NCBI RefSeq assembly: GCF_039566955.1
Contig: NZ_CP154796.1
Coordinates: 4,216,001-4,280,000 of the forward strand
Length of the DNA stretch: 64,000 bases
Source of the DNA: Micromonospora sp. DSM 45708
Lineage (GTDB): Bacteria; Actinomycetota; Actinomycetes; Mycobacteriales; Micromonosporaceae
Reading direction: 5' to 3'
Part shown: positions 41,326 through 49,808 of the stretch, one piece after another
How the letters are laid out: the number at the start of each line of letters is the position of its first letter
Numbering within the stretch: position 1 is the first letter of the stretch
Position numbers and translations under genes: made by a program
The notes under the pieces: model-generated
Databases searched by the model: none
The model's input: the letters and a program-made list of their open reading frames with translations, nothing else
What the model was told of the DNA's origin: nothing

Positions 41326-42003
41326 ATGACCGACGACAAGCGCCACGGCGTCCTCTTCGACGTCGACGGGACCCTGATCGACTCCACGTACCTGCACACG
41401 GTGAGCTGGTGGGAGGCGCTGCGCCAGGCCGACCACCGGGTGCCGATGGCGCGGATCCACCGGTCCGTCGGCATGGGGTCGGACAAGCTCCTCGACCACC
41501 TACTCGGCGCCGAGCGGGACACCGGCGCCGACGGGCGCCTGCGCGACGCGCACGGCGCGCTCTACGCGGAGTACTGGGAGCGGCTCGCGCCGCTGCCCCG
41601 GGCCCGGGAGCTGCTGCACGCCTGCGCGGACCGGGGCCTGCGGGTGGTGCTCGCCACCTCGGCGGCCGAGCACGAGGTGGCCGCGCTGCGCGCCGCGCTG
41701 GACGCCGACGACGTGATCGACACGGTCACCTCCTCCGCCGACGCGCAGGAGAGCAAGCCCGCCCCCGACATCCTGGCCGCCGCGCTGGAGCAGTCGGGGC
41801 TGGCCGCCGAGCGGGTGGTGTTCGTCGGCGACTCGGTCTGGGACGTGGCCGCCGCCGGCAAGCTCGACATTCCCTGCATCGGGCTGACCTGCGGTGGCAC
41901 CGGCCGGGCGGAGCTGGCGGGCGCCGGCGCGGTGGCGGTGTACGAGGACCCGGCCGAGCTGCTCGCCGCGCTGCCGGAGAGCGCGATCGGTTCCCTCGGC
42001 TGA
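41326..42003 (+). CDS. HAD-superfamily phosphatase (PGP/beta-phosphoglucomutase-like)
   Basis: A 225-residue HAD hydrolase: LFDVDGTLIDSTYLHTVSWW (nucleophile Asp first), ATSAAEHEVAALR, K in QESKPAPDIL, and VGDSVWDVAAAGK. The alpha-helical cap of about 65 residues after the first motif suggests a sugar or glycolate phosphate substrate. AGGAGG precedes the ATG by six bases. It follows the regulator gene by 41 bases. Confidence 0.88.
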   Translation: MTDDKRHGVLFDVDGTLIDSTYLHTVSWWEALRQADHRVPMARIHRSVGMGSDKLLDHLLGAERDTGADGRLRDAHGALYAEYWERLAPLPRARELLHACADRGLRVVLATSAAEHEVAALRAALDADDVIDTVTSSADAQESKPAPDILAAALEQSGLAAERVVFVGDSVWDVAAAGKLDIPCIGLTCGGTGRAELAGAGAVAVYEDPAELLAALPESAIGSLG

Positions 42004-42105
42004 GCCGCCGGTCAACACAGGGTGCGTCGAAAGGCTTAGCCGAAGCGGGTTCGGGGCACTGCTGACCACCTCCGCCCGGCCGCCGGGCGGCCGAAGGGTG
42101 GGGTC

Positions 42106-43392
42106 GTGGAACCGGTCGATGTCGCGTTCGCTCTGCTGGGCGTCGGTGCGCTGCTGGCGGGCATCCTGCCCCGGGTGCTGGAGAAGCGGCCACTGTCCAT
42201 GCCGATCGCGTTCCTCGGGCTCGGCATGCTGGTCTTCGCGCTGCCGACCGGGTTGCCGACACCGGACCCGCTGCGTTCCCCGGAGCTGACCACCCACCTC
42301 ACCGAGGTGGGGGTGATCGTCGCCCTGATGGGCGCCGGCTTAAAGATCGACAGACCGTTGAGCTGGGCCCGCTGGTCGTCGACCTGGCGGCTGCTGGCCA
42401 TCGCCATGCCGCTGTGCATCGCCGCGGTGGCGCTGCTCGGCTGGTGGTGGGCCGGCCTGGTGCCGGCGGCGGCGCTGCTGCTCGGGGCGGCGCTCGCACC
42501 GACCGACCCGGTGCTCGCCTCCGACGTGCAGGTGGGTGAGCCGACCGACGTGGAGGACTCGGAGGACGAGGTGCGCTTCGCGCTCACCTCGGAGGCCGGC
42601 CTGAACGACGGCCTGGCCTTCCCGTTCGTCTACGCCGCCATCGCGATCGCCAGCACCGGCCTCGCCCCGTCGGCCTGGCTGGCCGAGTGGGTGGCGGTGG
42701 ACGTGGTCTACAAGCTCGGCGCCGGCGTGGGTGGCGGCCTGCTGGTCGGCTGGCTGCTCGGCAAGCTGTTCTTCCGCGCCCCGAGCACGCTGCGGCTCGC
42801 CAAGCACTCCGAGGGTTTCCTCGCGCTGGCCGCCACGTTCCTCGCGTACGGGCTGGTCGAGGTGATCGGCGGGTACGGCTTCCTGGCGGTCTTCGTGGCC
42901 GCCCGGGCGATCCGGGCCGCCGAGCGCACCAGCGAGTTCCACTCCGTGCTGCACGACTTCGCCGAGCAGGTGGAACGGCTGCTCACCGTGCTGTTGCTGC
43001 TGCTGTTCGGCGGCGCGGTGATCGGCGGGCTGCTCGCGCCGCTGACCTGGCCGGCGGCGCTGGTCGGGCTGGGCCTGGTGCTGGTGATCCGGCCGCTGGT
43101 CGGCTGGCTGTCGCTGCGCGGCGCGCCCGGCCGGCCGGCCGAGCACTGGGTGATCTCGGCGTTCGGCATCCGCGGCGTCGGGTCGTTCTACTACCTGGCG
43201 TACGCCACCAGCAAGACGGACTTCCCGCAGGCGGAGCTGCTCTGGGCCACCGTCGGCCTGGTGGTGGTGGTCTCGGTGGTGGTCCACGGGGTCGCCGCGA
43301 CGCCGGTCATGCAGCTTCTGGACCGGGCGGGCGACCGCACCCGGGACAGCACGGAGTCGGGTCCGGCCAAGGAGCCGGTGCCGGCCGGCTGA
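42106..43392 (+). CDS. Cation:proton antiporter (CPA1/NhaP-like)
   Basis: A 428-residue transporter from GTG with about 12 membrane helices. The ion-binding helix has APTDPVLASDVQVGEP and the paired helix LTSEAGLNDGLAFPF, where the second Asp is part of the ND cation site. HWVISAFGIRGVGSFYYLAY near residue 350 is a further family motif. Would exchange Na+ or K+ for H+ across the cell membrane. The preceding 100 bases hold no clear promoter. Confidence 0.9.
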   Translation: MEPVDVAFALLGVGALLAGILPRVLEKRPLSMPIAFLGLGMLVFALPTGLPTPDPLRSPELTTHLTEVGVIVALMGAGLKIDRPLSWARWSSTWRLLAIAMPLCIAAVALLGWWWAGLVPAAALLLGAALAPTDPVLASDVQVGEPTDVEDSEDEVRFALTSEAGLNDGLAFPFVYAAIAIASTGLAPSAWLAEWVAVDVVYKLGAGVGGGLLVGWLLGKLFFRAPSTLRLAKHSEGFLALAATFLAYGLVEVIGGYGFLAVFVAARAIRAAERTSEFHSVLHDFAEQVERLLTVLLLLLFGGAVIGGLLAPLTWPAALVGLGLVLVIRPLVGWLSLRGAPGRPAEHWVISAFGIRGVGSFYYLAYATSKTDFPQAELLWATVGLVVVVSVVVHGVAATPVMQLLDRAGDRTRDSTESGPAKEPVPAG

Positions 43393-43414
43393 GCGGTCCC
43401 CGGCGGGCGGCGGG

Positions 43415-44380
43415 TCAGTCCCCGCGCAGCCGGGCGGCCAGCGCGCGGCCGAGATCGTGGCCGGACCGCCAGGCGCTCTGCACCCGCGGTCGGCCGAACG
43501 CGTCGCCGGCCAGCCCGATCCCGTCGTCGTCCAGGTGGAACGTGCCCCCCGAGCCGGCCGCGACCGGCCGGGCGTACGTCCAGCGGTGCACGTGGGTCGA
43601 CAGGGCCGGCTCGGGCAGCCCGAGCAGGTCCCGGACGGCCTCTTCGATCTCCGGCCGGGCGGCGGTCGGTTGGAGCAGGTGCCCGGCGGCGAACCCAGGG
43701 GTGGTGTGCGCGACCAGCACCGGGGCGCCGTCGCCGCGTCGGTCGCCGTCGTCGCAGACCAGGCTCAGCACCGGGTGGTCGTTGACGAACGCGCCCCGGA
43801 AGTCGGGCCAGCGGCGGGACGGGAAGTGCAGCACCGCGGTCAACGTGGACGACCAGCGTTGGGTCGCCACCGCGCGGGTGGCCGCGTCCAGCGCCGGGTC
43901 GAGCAGCAGGGCGGCCTGTGGGCCCGGCATGGCGAGCACCACCGCCTCGGCGGCCCGACCGTCCACCCGGGGTCCCGGCTCGACCATCATGATCAGCCGA
44001 TCGTGCGTGACCGGCAGGTCGGCGGCCAGGTGTTCGACCAGCGAGCGCAGCCCGCGGGGGGCGGCCCAGCGCATCGGACCGGTCACCTGTTCCCGTCCGC
44101 GCGGCCCGTACGCGACGAGCGTGTCGGTCCACTCCCGGACCAGCCCGGCGGCCTGCCAGCCGGCGACCACGGCGGCGAAGTCCGGGTCGTCGACGGTGAA
44201 GTAGGCGGCGCCCAGGTCGGCGGGGCGGCCGTCGAAGCGCCTGCTGGCCATGCGTCCACCGGTCACCCGGGCGCGTTCCCGCACCTCGACCGGGATGCCG
44301 ACGCGAGCCAGCTCGGCCGCGCACGCCACCCCGGCGATGCCGGCGCCGACCACCACCACACCCGCCCGGTCCGCTGTCAT
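43415..44380 (-). CDS. Renalase-like FAD-dependent oxidoreductase
   Basis: A 321-residue flavoprotein with the FAD fold VVVVGAGIAGVACAAELA, then VRERARVTGGRMASRRFDG, the signature of the renalase and NAD(P)-oxidising group. The C-terminal GIGLAGDAFGRPRVQSAWRS contacts FAD. Bacterial renalases repair mis-reduced nicotinamides; that substrate is inferred from family only. The ATG at 44380 starts MTADRAGVVVV; the upstream Met is out of keeping with the fold. Confidence 0.85.
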   Translation of the reverse strand: MTADRAGVVVVGAGIAGVACAAELARVGIPVEVRERARVTGGRMASRRFDGRPADLGAAYFTVDDPDFAAVVAGWQAAGLVREWTDTLVAYGPRGREQVTGPMRWAAPRGLRSLVEHLAADLPVTHDRLIMMVEPGPRVDGRAAEAVVLAMPGPQAALLLDPALDAATRAVATQRWSSTLTAVLHFPSRRWPDFRGAFVNDHPVLSLVCDDGDRRGDGAPVLVAHTTPGFAAGHLLQPTAARPEIEEAVRDLLGLPEPALSTHVHRWTYARPVAAGSGGTFHLDDDGIGLAGDAFGRPRVQSAWRSGHDLGRALAARLRGD

Positions 44381-44460
44381 CGGTTGATCGTAGGTGCCGG
44401 CCGGCATGAACCCGCCGGCACGGGGGTAATGGCACATCTGTTCGAGGAAAGGTGATCATC

Positions 44461-44682
44461 ATGGCCGACCGCACCAACGACCGCACCCACGTGAACCCGG
44501 ACGCCGCCGTGAAGGACCCGGACGACTGGGTGACCGGCGACGAGCCGCCCACCGCGGCCCAGCAGTCCTACCTGCACACGCTCGCCCAGGAGGCGGGCGA
44601 GACGGTGCCGGAGGGGCTGACCAAGGCCGAGGCGTCCCGGCGGATCGACGAGCTCCAGGCGGAGACCGGCCGGGGGCGCTGA
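44461..44682 (+). CDS. DUF3072 protein
   Basis: A 73-residue soluble protein containing VKDPDDWVTGDEPPTAAQQSYLHTLAQEAG and ending KAEASRRIDELQ, the complete DUF3072 domain, widespread in actinomycetes and of unknown function. GAAAGG lies eight to twelve bases before ATG 44461. A GCAT-N16-GGGTAA site lies about 30 bases upstream, a partial sigma-B-type match. Confidence 0.88.
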   Translation: MADRTNDRTHVNPDAAVKDPDDWVTGDEPPTAAQQSYLHTLAQEAGETVPEGLTKAEASRRIDELQAETGRGR

Positions 44683-44691
44683 GCCCGGCGG

Positions 44692-45192
44692 CTAGCGCGG
44701 GGGGAGGCGGTGCAGCTCGACCCGGTCGAGTCGCCCCGCCGCCACCCGGGCGGTCAGGTAGGTCGCGTAGGGCTGGGCCCGCCGGTCGGTGGGCGAGCCG
44801 GGGTTGAGCAGCCGCAGCCCGCCCGGCGCGACCGTGTCCCACGGGATGTGCGAGTGCCCGAAGACCAGCAGGTCACGGTCGCCGTACGCGGCGGCGCACC
44901 GCTCCTCCCGCCGGGTCTTCGGCCCGGTCTCGTGCACCACCGCGACCCTGAGGCCGGCCAGCTCGACGCGGGCCACCTCGGGCAGCCGGGCGCGCAACGC
45001 CGGCCCGTCGTTGTTGCCGTACACGCCGACCAGCCGGCGCGACCGTGCCTCGAGCGCGTCCAGCAGCGCCTCGTCCACCCAGTCCCCCGCGTGCAGCACC
45101 ACGTCGGCGGCGTCCACGGCCGCCCAGAGCCGTTCCGGCAGGTCCCGCGCCCGCTTCGGCACGTGGGTGTCCGCCATGATGACCAGCTTCAC
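44692..45192 (-). CDS. YfcE-type metallophosphoesterase
   Basis: A 166-residue calcineurin-like phosphoesterase from GTG. The metal ligands are in IMADTHVPKRARD, LHAGDW, GNNDG and the GHSHIPW motif, the order seen in MJ0936/YfcE. It may hydrolyse phosphodiesters or cyclic nucleotides with Mn2+ or Ni2+. GGGAGG is placed ten bases before the GTG. It follows the SDR gene by 36 bases on the same strand and may share its transcript. Confidence 0.9.
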   Translation of the reverse strand: MKLVIMADTHVPKRARDLPERLWAAVDAADVVLHAGDWVDEALLDALEARSRRLVGVYGNNDGPALRARLPEVARVELAGLRVAVVHETGPKTRREERCAAAYGDRDLLVFGHSHIPWDTVAPGGLRLLNPGSPTDRRAQPYATYLTARVAAGRLDRVELHRLPPR

Positions 45193-45228
45193 CGCGCCAT
45201 CCTCCCGCACCCGGCGCGGCGGCGCCGC

Positions 45229-46008
45229 TCAGGCGCCCTGGCCCTGGTTCTGCATCAGGCCGCCGTCCATGAAGTACGTCGACCCGGTCACGTAGTCGGC
45301 GTCGGCGCTGGCCAGGAACACCGCCAGCTTCGCGATCTCGGACGGCTCGGCGGCCCGCTTCCACGGGATGCTCTGCACCTGCTCGTGCAGGTACTTCGGG
45401 TCGTCGATCGCCTCCTGGTTGAACGGGGTGAGCACCATCCCGGGCCCGATGTTGTTCACGTTCATCCGCATCGGGGCGACCTCCAGCGCCAGGCTCTTGG
45501 CCAGTTCCAGCATCCCGCCCTTGCTGGCGTCGTAGTCCGCGCCGCCGGCCCGGGCCACCTCCTGGTGGACCGAGGTGATGTTGATGATCTTGCCGCCGCC
45601 ACCGGCGTCCCGGCGGTGCCGGACGAACCGCCGACAGCAGAAGAACATGCCGTAGAGGTTGGTCCGGATGCACCGGTCCCACGTCTCGGTGTCCAGGTCG
45701 GCCACCGGGATGCCGGAGGCGTCCACGCCGGCGTCGTTCATCAGCACGTCCAGCCGGTCGAACTCGGCCAGCGCCTCGTCGAACATCGCGTCGACCTGGT
45801 GCTCGACGCTGATGTCGCCCTGCACCACCACGGCCCGCCCGCCGGCGGACTCGATCTCGGCCCGGGTGTGGTTGGCCCCGGCGTGGTCGTGCAGGTAGTG
45901 CACCACCACGTCGGCGCCCTCCCGGCCGAACTCGATGGCGGTGGCCTGGCCGATGCCTGAGTCCGAGCCGGTGATCAGGGCGGTCTTCCCCGCCAGCCGT
46001 CCGGTCAT
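45229..46008 (-). CDS. Short-chain dehydrogenase (glucose 1-dehydrogenase-like)
   Basis: A 259-residue classical SDR: TGSDSGIG cofactor loop, MNDAGVDASG, catalytic Ser in NITSVHQEV and YDASKGG. TGSTYFMDGGL near the end is typical of glucose dehydrogenases. Reads as coupled to the upstream GH15 gene by an ATGA overlap. If GH15 frees glucose or another sugar, this enzyme could oxidise it, which the gene order supports. Confidence 0.88.
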   Translation of the reverse strand: MTGRLAGKTALITGSDSGIGQATAIEFGREGADVVVHYLHDHAGANHTRAEIESAGGRAVVVQGDISVEHQVDAMFDEALAEFDRLDVLMNDAGVDASGIPVADLDTETWDRCIRTNLYGMFFCCRRFVRHRRDAGGGGKIINITSVHQEVARAGGADYDASKGGMLELAKSLALEVAPMRMNVNNIGPGMVLTPFNQEAIDDPKYLHEQVQSIPWKRAAEPSEIAKLAVFLASADADYVTGSTYFMDGGLMQNQGQGA

Positions 46009-47840
46009 CCGCGTGCTCCCTCCGTGCGGGCCGCGCCGGTCGGCACGGCCGGTCGGTCGTGCGCGAACCGCGCGGCGGCCTCGGTGATCCGGCCGGCGGC
46101 GTTGATCAGGCCGATGTGCGAGAACGCCTGCGGGAAGTTCCCGAGCTGCTCGCCGGTGACCTGGTCGATCTGCTCGGCGTACAGGCCGAGGTCGTTCGTG
46201 CGCGCGGCGAGCTGCTCGAACAACCGCCGGGCCCGGTCCAGCTCGCCCGCCTCGGCCAGGCAACTGGCCAGCCAGAACGAGCAGATCACGAAGCCGGCCG
46301 GGTCACCGTCCCAGCGACGCAGCAGCCCGTTGTGGGACAGCCGCCGCTCGACCACGTCCATGGTGGCGCGCATCCGCGGATCGTCCGCCGGCAGGAACCC
46401 GACCTGCGGCATGACCAGCACCGAGGCGTCCAGGTCGTCGGAGTCGAACGCGCCGGTGTACGCGCCGACCCGCTCGTTCCAGCCCCGGGTGAGCACCGCC
46501 GCCCGGACCTCGTCCCGGGCCGCCGCCCAGCGGGCCACGTCGGCCGGGTCGCCGAGCCGTGGCCCGAACCGGACCGCCCGGTCCAGCGCGGTCCAGCACT
46601 GCACCTTGGACGAGACGTAGTGCCGCTCGGCGTCGCGCGCCTCCCACATCCCGGCGTCCGGCCGGTGCCAGTCGCGTACCGCCTGGTCGGCGAGCGTGCG
46701 GAGCAGGTGGCGCACGTCGGGCGACATCGGGTCGAGGTAGTGCCGCATCAGCCACGCCGCGTCGAGCACCTCACCCAGGACGTCGTTCTGCCGCTGCCGC
46801 CAGGCGTCGTTGCCGATCAGCACCGGCCGGCTGCCGGCGTACCCGGCGAGGTGGTCGAGGTCGTGTTCGGTCAGGTCCCGCTCCCCCTCGACCCCGTACA
46901 TGATCGGGGCGGGGGCGTCGCCGAGCCGGCCCATCGCCCGGGCCACCCAGGTGAACTGCCGGTCCGCCTCGTCCGGGCAGGCGGCCCGCCACAGCGCCTG
47001 GAGCGTCAGGCTGAAGTCGCGGAGCCAGACGAAGCGGTAGTCGTAGTTGCGGTCGCCGCCGAGCTGTTCCGGCAGCGCGGTGGTGGCCGCCGCGACGACC
47101 GCGCCGCTCGGCCCGTAGGTCATCCCCTGCACCACCAGCGCGCTGCGCCGGACCACGTCGCGGTACTCCCCCCGGTAGTCGTGCAGCTCCGCCCAGGACC
47201 GCCAGCCGGCGACCGTACCGGCCACCACCTCGGCGGCGTCGGGCAGCGTCGGCGACCCGCCGGCGTACGTCGGGGCGTACCCGAGGGTGAAGTGGTGGGC
47301 GCTGCCGGCGCGGGCGGTGAACCGCCCGACGGCGGTCCCGTCGACGAACGTCAGGTCCACGTCGGCGCGCAGCTCCAGCCGGCACGCCCCGGCGGTGGCC
47401 ACGACCACCCCGTCGCGCTCGGTGAGGTAGGCGCCGACCCGCCCGTACTCGAACCGCGGCGCGTAGTCCACCCGCATCGGCACCTCGCCGCCGAGCCCCT
47501 CGACCACCCGCGCGAGCACGCGCGGCGACCGCATCCCGACCTCGTGACCGCGCGCGCCGGGCTCCAACGCCAGGGCGTCGGTGACGGCCACCGTCCCGGT
47601 CGGCGTGGTGAAGACGGTACGCAGCACCAACGCTTCGTCCAGGTAGGACCGGGTGCTGGTGAACTCGCCCTCCGGATGGATGGCCCAGTGCCCGGCGCGG
47701 TCGTCGAGCAGCCGCCCGAAGACCGACGGCCCGTCGAACCGGGCCGGACACCACCAGTTGACCGCGCCGGCGGTGTCCACCAGGGCGGCACTACGCCCGT
47801 CGGCAAGGAAGCCGTGCTCACTGATCCGTCCGGTCCGCAC
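46005..47840 (-). CDS. Glycoside hydrolase family 15 protein (glucoamylase/trehalase-like)
   Basis: A 611-residue, signal-less protein. An N-terminal beta-sandwich (about 1-200, opening RISEHGFLADGRSAALVDTAG) precedes an (alpha/alpha)6 barrel with YDYRFVWLRDFSLTLQAL and the catalytic-acid segment MYGVEGERDLTEHDLDHL. The second Glu is in LYAEQIDQVTGEQLGNFPQAF. The layout matches mycobacterial trehalases and bacterial GH15 enzymes; trehalose or alpha-glucan is the likely substrate. A cytoplasmic location is predicted. GTG start. Confidence 0.9.
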   Translation of the reverse strand: MRTGRISEHGFLADGRSAALVDTAGAVNWWCPARFDGPSVFGRLLDDRAGHWAIHPEGEFTSTRSYLDEALVLRTVFTTPTGTVAVTDALALEPGARGHEVGMRSPRVLARVVEGLGGEVPMRVDYAPRFEYGRVGAYLTERDGVVVATAGACRLELRADVDLTFVDGTAVGRFTARAGSAHHFTLGYAPTYAGGSPTLPDAAEVVAGTVAGWRSWAELHDYRGEYRDVVRRSALVVQGMTYGPSGAVVAAATTALPEQLGGDRNYDYRFVWLRDFSLTLQALWRAACPDEADRQFTWVARAMGRLGDAPAPIMYGVEGERDLTEHDLDHLAGYAGSRPVLIGNDAWRQRQNDVLGEVLDAAWLMRHYLDPMSPDVRHLLRTLADQAVRDWHRPDAGMWEARDAERHYVSSKVQCWTALDRAVRFGPRLGDPADVARWAAARDEVRAAVLTRGWNERVGAYTGAFDSDDLDASVLVMPQVGFLPADDPRMRATMDVVERRLSHNGLLRRWDGDPAGFVICSFWLASCLAEAGELDRARRLFEQLAARTNDLGLYAEQIDQVTGEQLGNFPQAFSHIGLINAAGRITEAAARFAHDRPAVPTGAARTEGARG

Positions 47841-47909
47841 GGTGCTGGCTACCCGGCATCACCGCCGCCATGCCTGGCCGGACCGGCGCGGACCGGCGCG
47901 GACCGCCGC

Positions 47910-47934
47910 GTTACCGCTCGCCGACGGCGGGAAC
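47910..47934 (+). promoter_or_regulatory. Possible sigma-B-type promoter of the general-stress gene
   Basis: GTTA (47910-47913), 15 bases, GGGAAC (47929-47934), two mismatches to the consensus. It lies 28 bases before the ATG with a normal leader and ribosome-binding site. Confidence 0.35.
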
Positions 47935-47961
47935 GCGGCGGGTTGACGAAGGAGGATGCTC

Positions 47962-48549
47962 ATGACCAGACCCTCGACTCCGACCGCGGCCTGGCGACCC
48001 GGAATGCCGGGCAGCGACAACCTCCCGTCCGGCCCGGGCGGTCGCCCGACGCCGCCGAGCGGGGACGGGCCGGGGCCGCAGGCCGGCCCGCCGACTGTCA
48101 CGATCGGCTCGTACCCGGACTATCCGTCCGCCCAGCGCGTGGTGGACTACCTGGCCGACAACCGGTTCCCGGTGGAACGAACGTCGATCGTCGGCACCAA
48201 CCTGACGCTGGTGGAGACCGTGATGGGGCGGCTCACCACGGGTCGGGCGGCCCTGTTGGGCGCCGGCACCGGCGCCTGGTTCGGCCTGTTCATCGGGTTG
48301 CTCTTCGGCATCTTCACCGCCGGCAACTGGCTGGCGGTGATCCTGGTCGGGCTGGTGATCGGCGCGATCTGGGGCGCCGTGTTCGGGGCGGTCGCGCACG
48401 CCATGAGCGGTGGGCAGCGCGACTTCACCTCGGCCAGCTCGCTGCGGGCCAGCCAGTACGCGGTCACCGTGGACGCGGAGCTGGCGGAGCAGGCCCGGCA
48501 GATGCTCGGCCGGATGCACCTGACGCCCACCGGGGCCACCGCCCGCTGA
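47962..48549 (+). CDS. General stress protein 17M-like membrane protein
   Basis: A 195-residue protein with a Pro/Gly-rich N-terminus, a YflT/GsP17M-like domain (IGSYPDYPSAQRVVDYLADN, residues about 50-95), then two membrane helices (GAGTGAWFGLFIGLLFGIF and LAVILVGLVIGAIWGAVFG). Family members rise under general stress in Bacillus and actinomycetes. GGAGGATGCTC precedes ATG 47962. The ATG inside that Shine-Dalgarno is not used. Transcribed divergently from GH15. Confidence 0.85.
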   Translation: MTRPSTPTAAWRPGMPGSDNLPSGPGGRPTPPSGDGPGPQAGPPTVTIGSYPDYPSAQRVVDYLADNRFPVERTSIVGTNLTLVETVMGRLTTGRAALLGAGTGAWFGLFIGLLFGIFTAGNWLAVILVGLVIGAIWGAVFGAVAHAMSGGQRDFTSASSLRASQYAVTVDAELAEQARQMLGRMHLTPTGATAR

Positions 48550-48564
48550 GGCGCCCGGCGGCCA

Positions 48565-48600
48565 CGCACGGGAGGGTCCCGGTCGGGGCCCTCCCGTGCG
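48565..48600. terminator. Bidirectional hairpin terminator
   Basis: CGCACGGGAGGG pairs with CCCTCCCGTGCG as a perfect 12-bp stem with a 12-base loop, between convergent genes. Confidence 0.88.
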
Positions 48601-48603
48601 GTG

Positions 48604-49191
48604 TCAGTCGTGGTACGCCCGTTCGCCGGCGCGCAGCGGCACGTCGAGGCGGTTCTCCGGCGGGGCGAGCGGGCAGGCCCACCGGTCGTCGTAGGCGCAA
48701 CTGGGGTTGTAGAGGTAGTTGGCGTCCAGCCGGACCCGGTTCCCGGGCAGCACGGTCAGGCCCCGCCCGAACGTGCCCTTCACCGTGTCGGTCAGGTAGC
48801 GCCCGCCGCCGTACGACCCGTCCCCGCAGCTCGCGTCGCGCAGCGGCACGAACAGCCCGCCCCCGTACGCGTCGATCCACCACAGGGTGAGCGGCCCCCA
48901 GGGCGTCTCGGCGACCGCCACCCGGCGGTAGTCGACCACCCCGTCGGGCCCGCCGGTGTCGATGCTCAGCGCGCCCGTGGCGGGCCGCAGCGGCGCCTCC
49001 ACCACGGCGGCCGGGTCCGGCGGGTACCAGCGCAGTCCGGTGAAGCCGGCCCGGTCGGCGGGCGGCACCGGGCTGCTCGGGTGGCTGCGGAACAGCTCGT
49101 CCCGGGCGTGGCGGAACCCGGCCAGGTCGAGGTCGGACAGATAGAGCCCGGCCACCCGCTCCCGCCAGTCGAGCACGTCGAGATCCTCCAT
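48604..49191 (-). CDS. DUF1684 protein
   Basis: A 195-residue soluble beta-rich protein. DWRERVAGLYLSDLDLAGFRHARDELF, GGGRYLTDTVKG, DANYLYNPSCAYDDRWACPL and ENRLDVPLRAGE are all typical of DUF1684. The conserved Cys pair is intact. No reaction is established for the family; a hydrolase-like or metal-binding role has been suggested by its invariant polar residues. It lies divergent from the MarR gene. Confidence 0.88.
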   Translation of the reverse strand: MEDLDVLDWRERVAGLYLSDLDLAGFRHARDELFRSHPSSPVPPADRAGFTGLRWYPPDPAAVVEAPLRPATGALSIDTGGPDGVVDYRRVAVAETPWGPLTLWWIDAYGGGLFVPLRDASCGDGSYGGGRYLTDTVKGTFGRGLTVLPGNRVRLDANYLYNPSCAYDDRWACPLAPPENRLDVPLRAGERAYHD

Positions 49192-49283
49192 CCCCCGACC
49201 CTAACCGGCCGATCACTTCAAATTTCGACCGATCACCTCCAGTCGGGCAGTACTGTGCGCGCGGCCACGTCCGGGCCACTTGT

Positions 49284-49305
49284 TTAAATTTTAAGTAGTG
49301 CTACT
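49284..49305 (+). promoter_or_regulatory. Operator-like palindromes upstream of marR
   Basis: TTAAA-T-TTTAA (49284-49294) and AGTAG-TG-CTACT (49294-49305) are two perfect short palindromes placed back to back in an AT-rich stretch 10-31 bases before the ATG. This position suits autorepression by the MarR protein. Confidence 0.5.
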
Positions 49306-49314
49306 GTTGCGGAC

Positions 49315-49797
49315 ATGACGGAGAGCCTGGACGCGGAGCGGATGGCCTGCTGGCGGGCCTACATCGAGTCGAGCCAGCGGCTGTTCACGCAGTTGGAGGA
49401 CGACCTGCGCGCGGCCAGCGAGCTGAGCTTCGCCGACTACCACGTGCTGGTGCTGCTCTCCGAGGCGCCCGGGCAGCGGCTGCGCATGGGCGAGCTGGCC
49501 GACCGGCTGGTGTTCTCCCCGAGCCGGCTGACCTACCAGGTCACCTCGATGCAGAAGCGCGGCCTGGTGGCCAAGGAGTCCTGCCCGGCCGACCGGCGCG
49601 GCAGCGAGGCCGTGCTCACCGCGGCCGGCCTGCTGGCCCTGCGCGAGGCCGCGCCGCACCACCTGCGCTCCGTGCGCACCCACCTGATCGACGACCTCGA
49701 CGACGCCGAGGTCGCCTGCCTCACCCGGGTCTTCGAGCGGCTCGGCCGGCGCCTGCGCGCCGACCGCCTCGCGTCGTCCACCCCGGCCGACAAGTAA
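49315..49797 (+). CDS. MarR-family transcriptional regulator
   Basis: A 160-residue winged-helix dimeric repressor: LSFADYHVLVLLSEAPGQRLRM, RLVFSPSRLTYQVTSMQ (recognition helix), and the wing DRRGSEAVLTAAG. It precedes the pirin gene by 11 bases, an arrangement that recurs in actinomycetes and implies it controls pirin in response to a phenolic or oxidative signal. AT-rich promoter DNA with operator-like palindromes lies immediately upstream. Confidence 0.9.
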   Translation: MTESLDAERMACWRAYIESSQRLFTQLEDDLRAASELSFADYHVLVLLSEAPGQRLRMGELADRLVFSPSRLTYQVTSMQKRGLVAKESCPADRRGSEAVLTAAGLLALREAAPHHLRSVRTHLIDDLDDAEVACLTRVFERLGRRLRADRLASSTPADK

Positions 49798-49808
49798 AGG
49801 AGCCCGTG

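Noticed and set aside
47956..47961. ATG as start of the general-stress protein
   Set aside because: It overlaps the GGAGG ribosome-binding sequence that serves the ATG six bases later.
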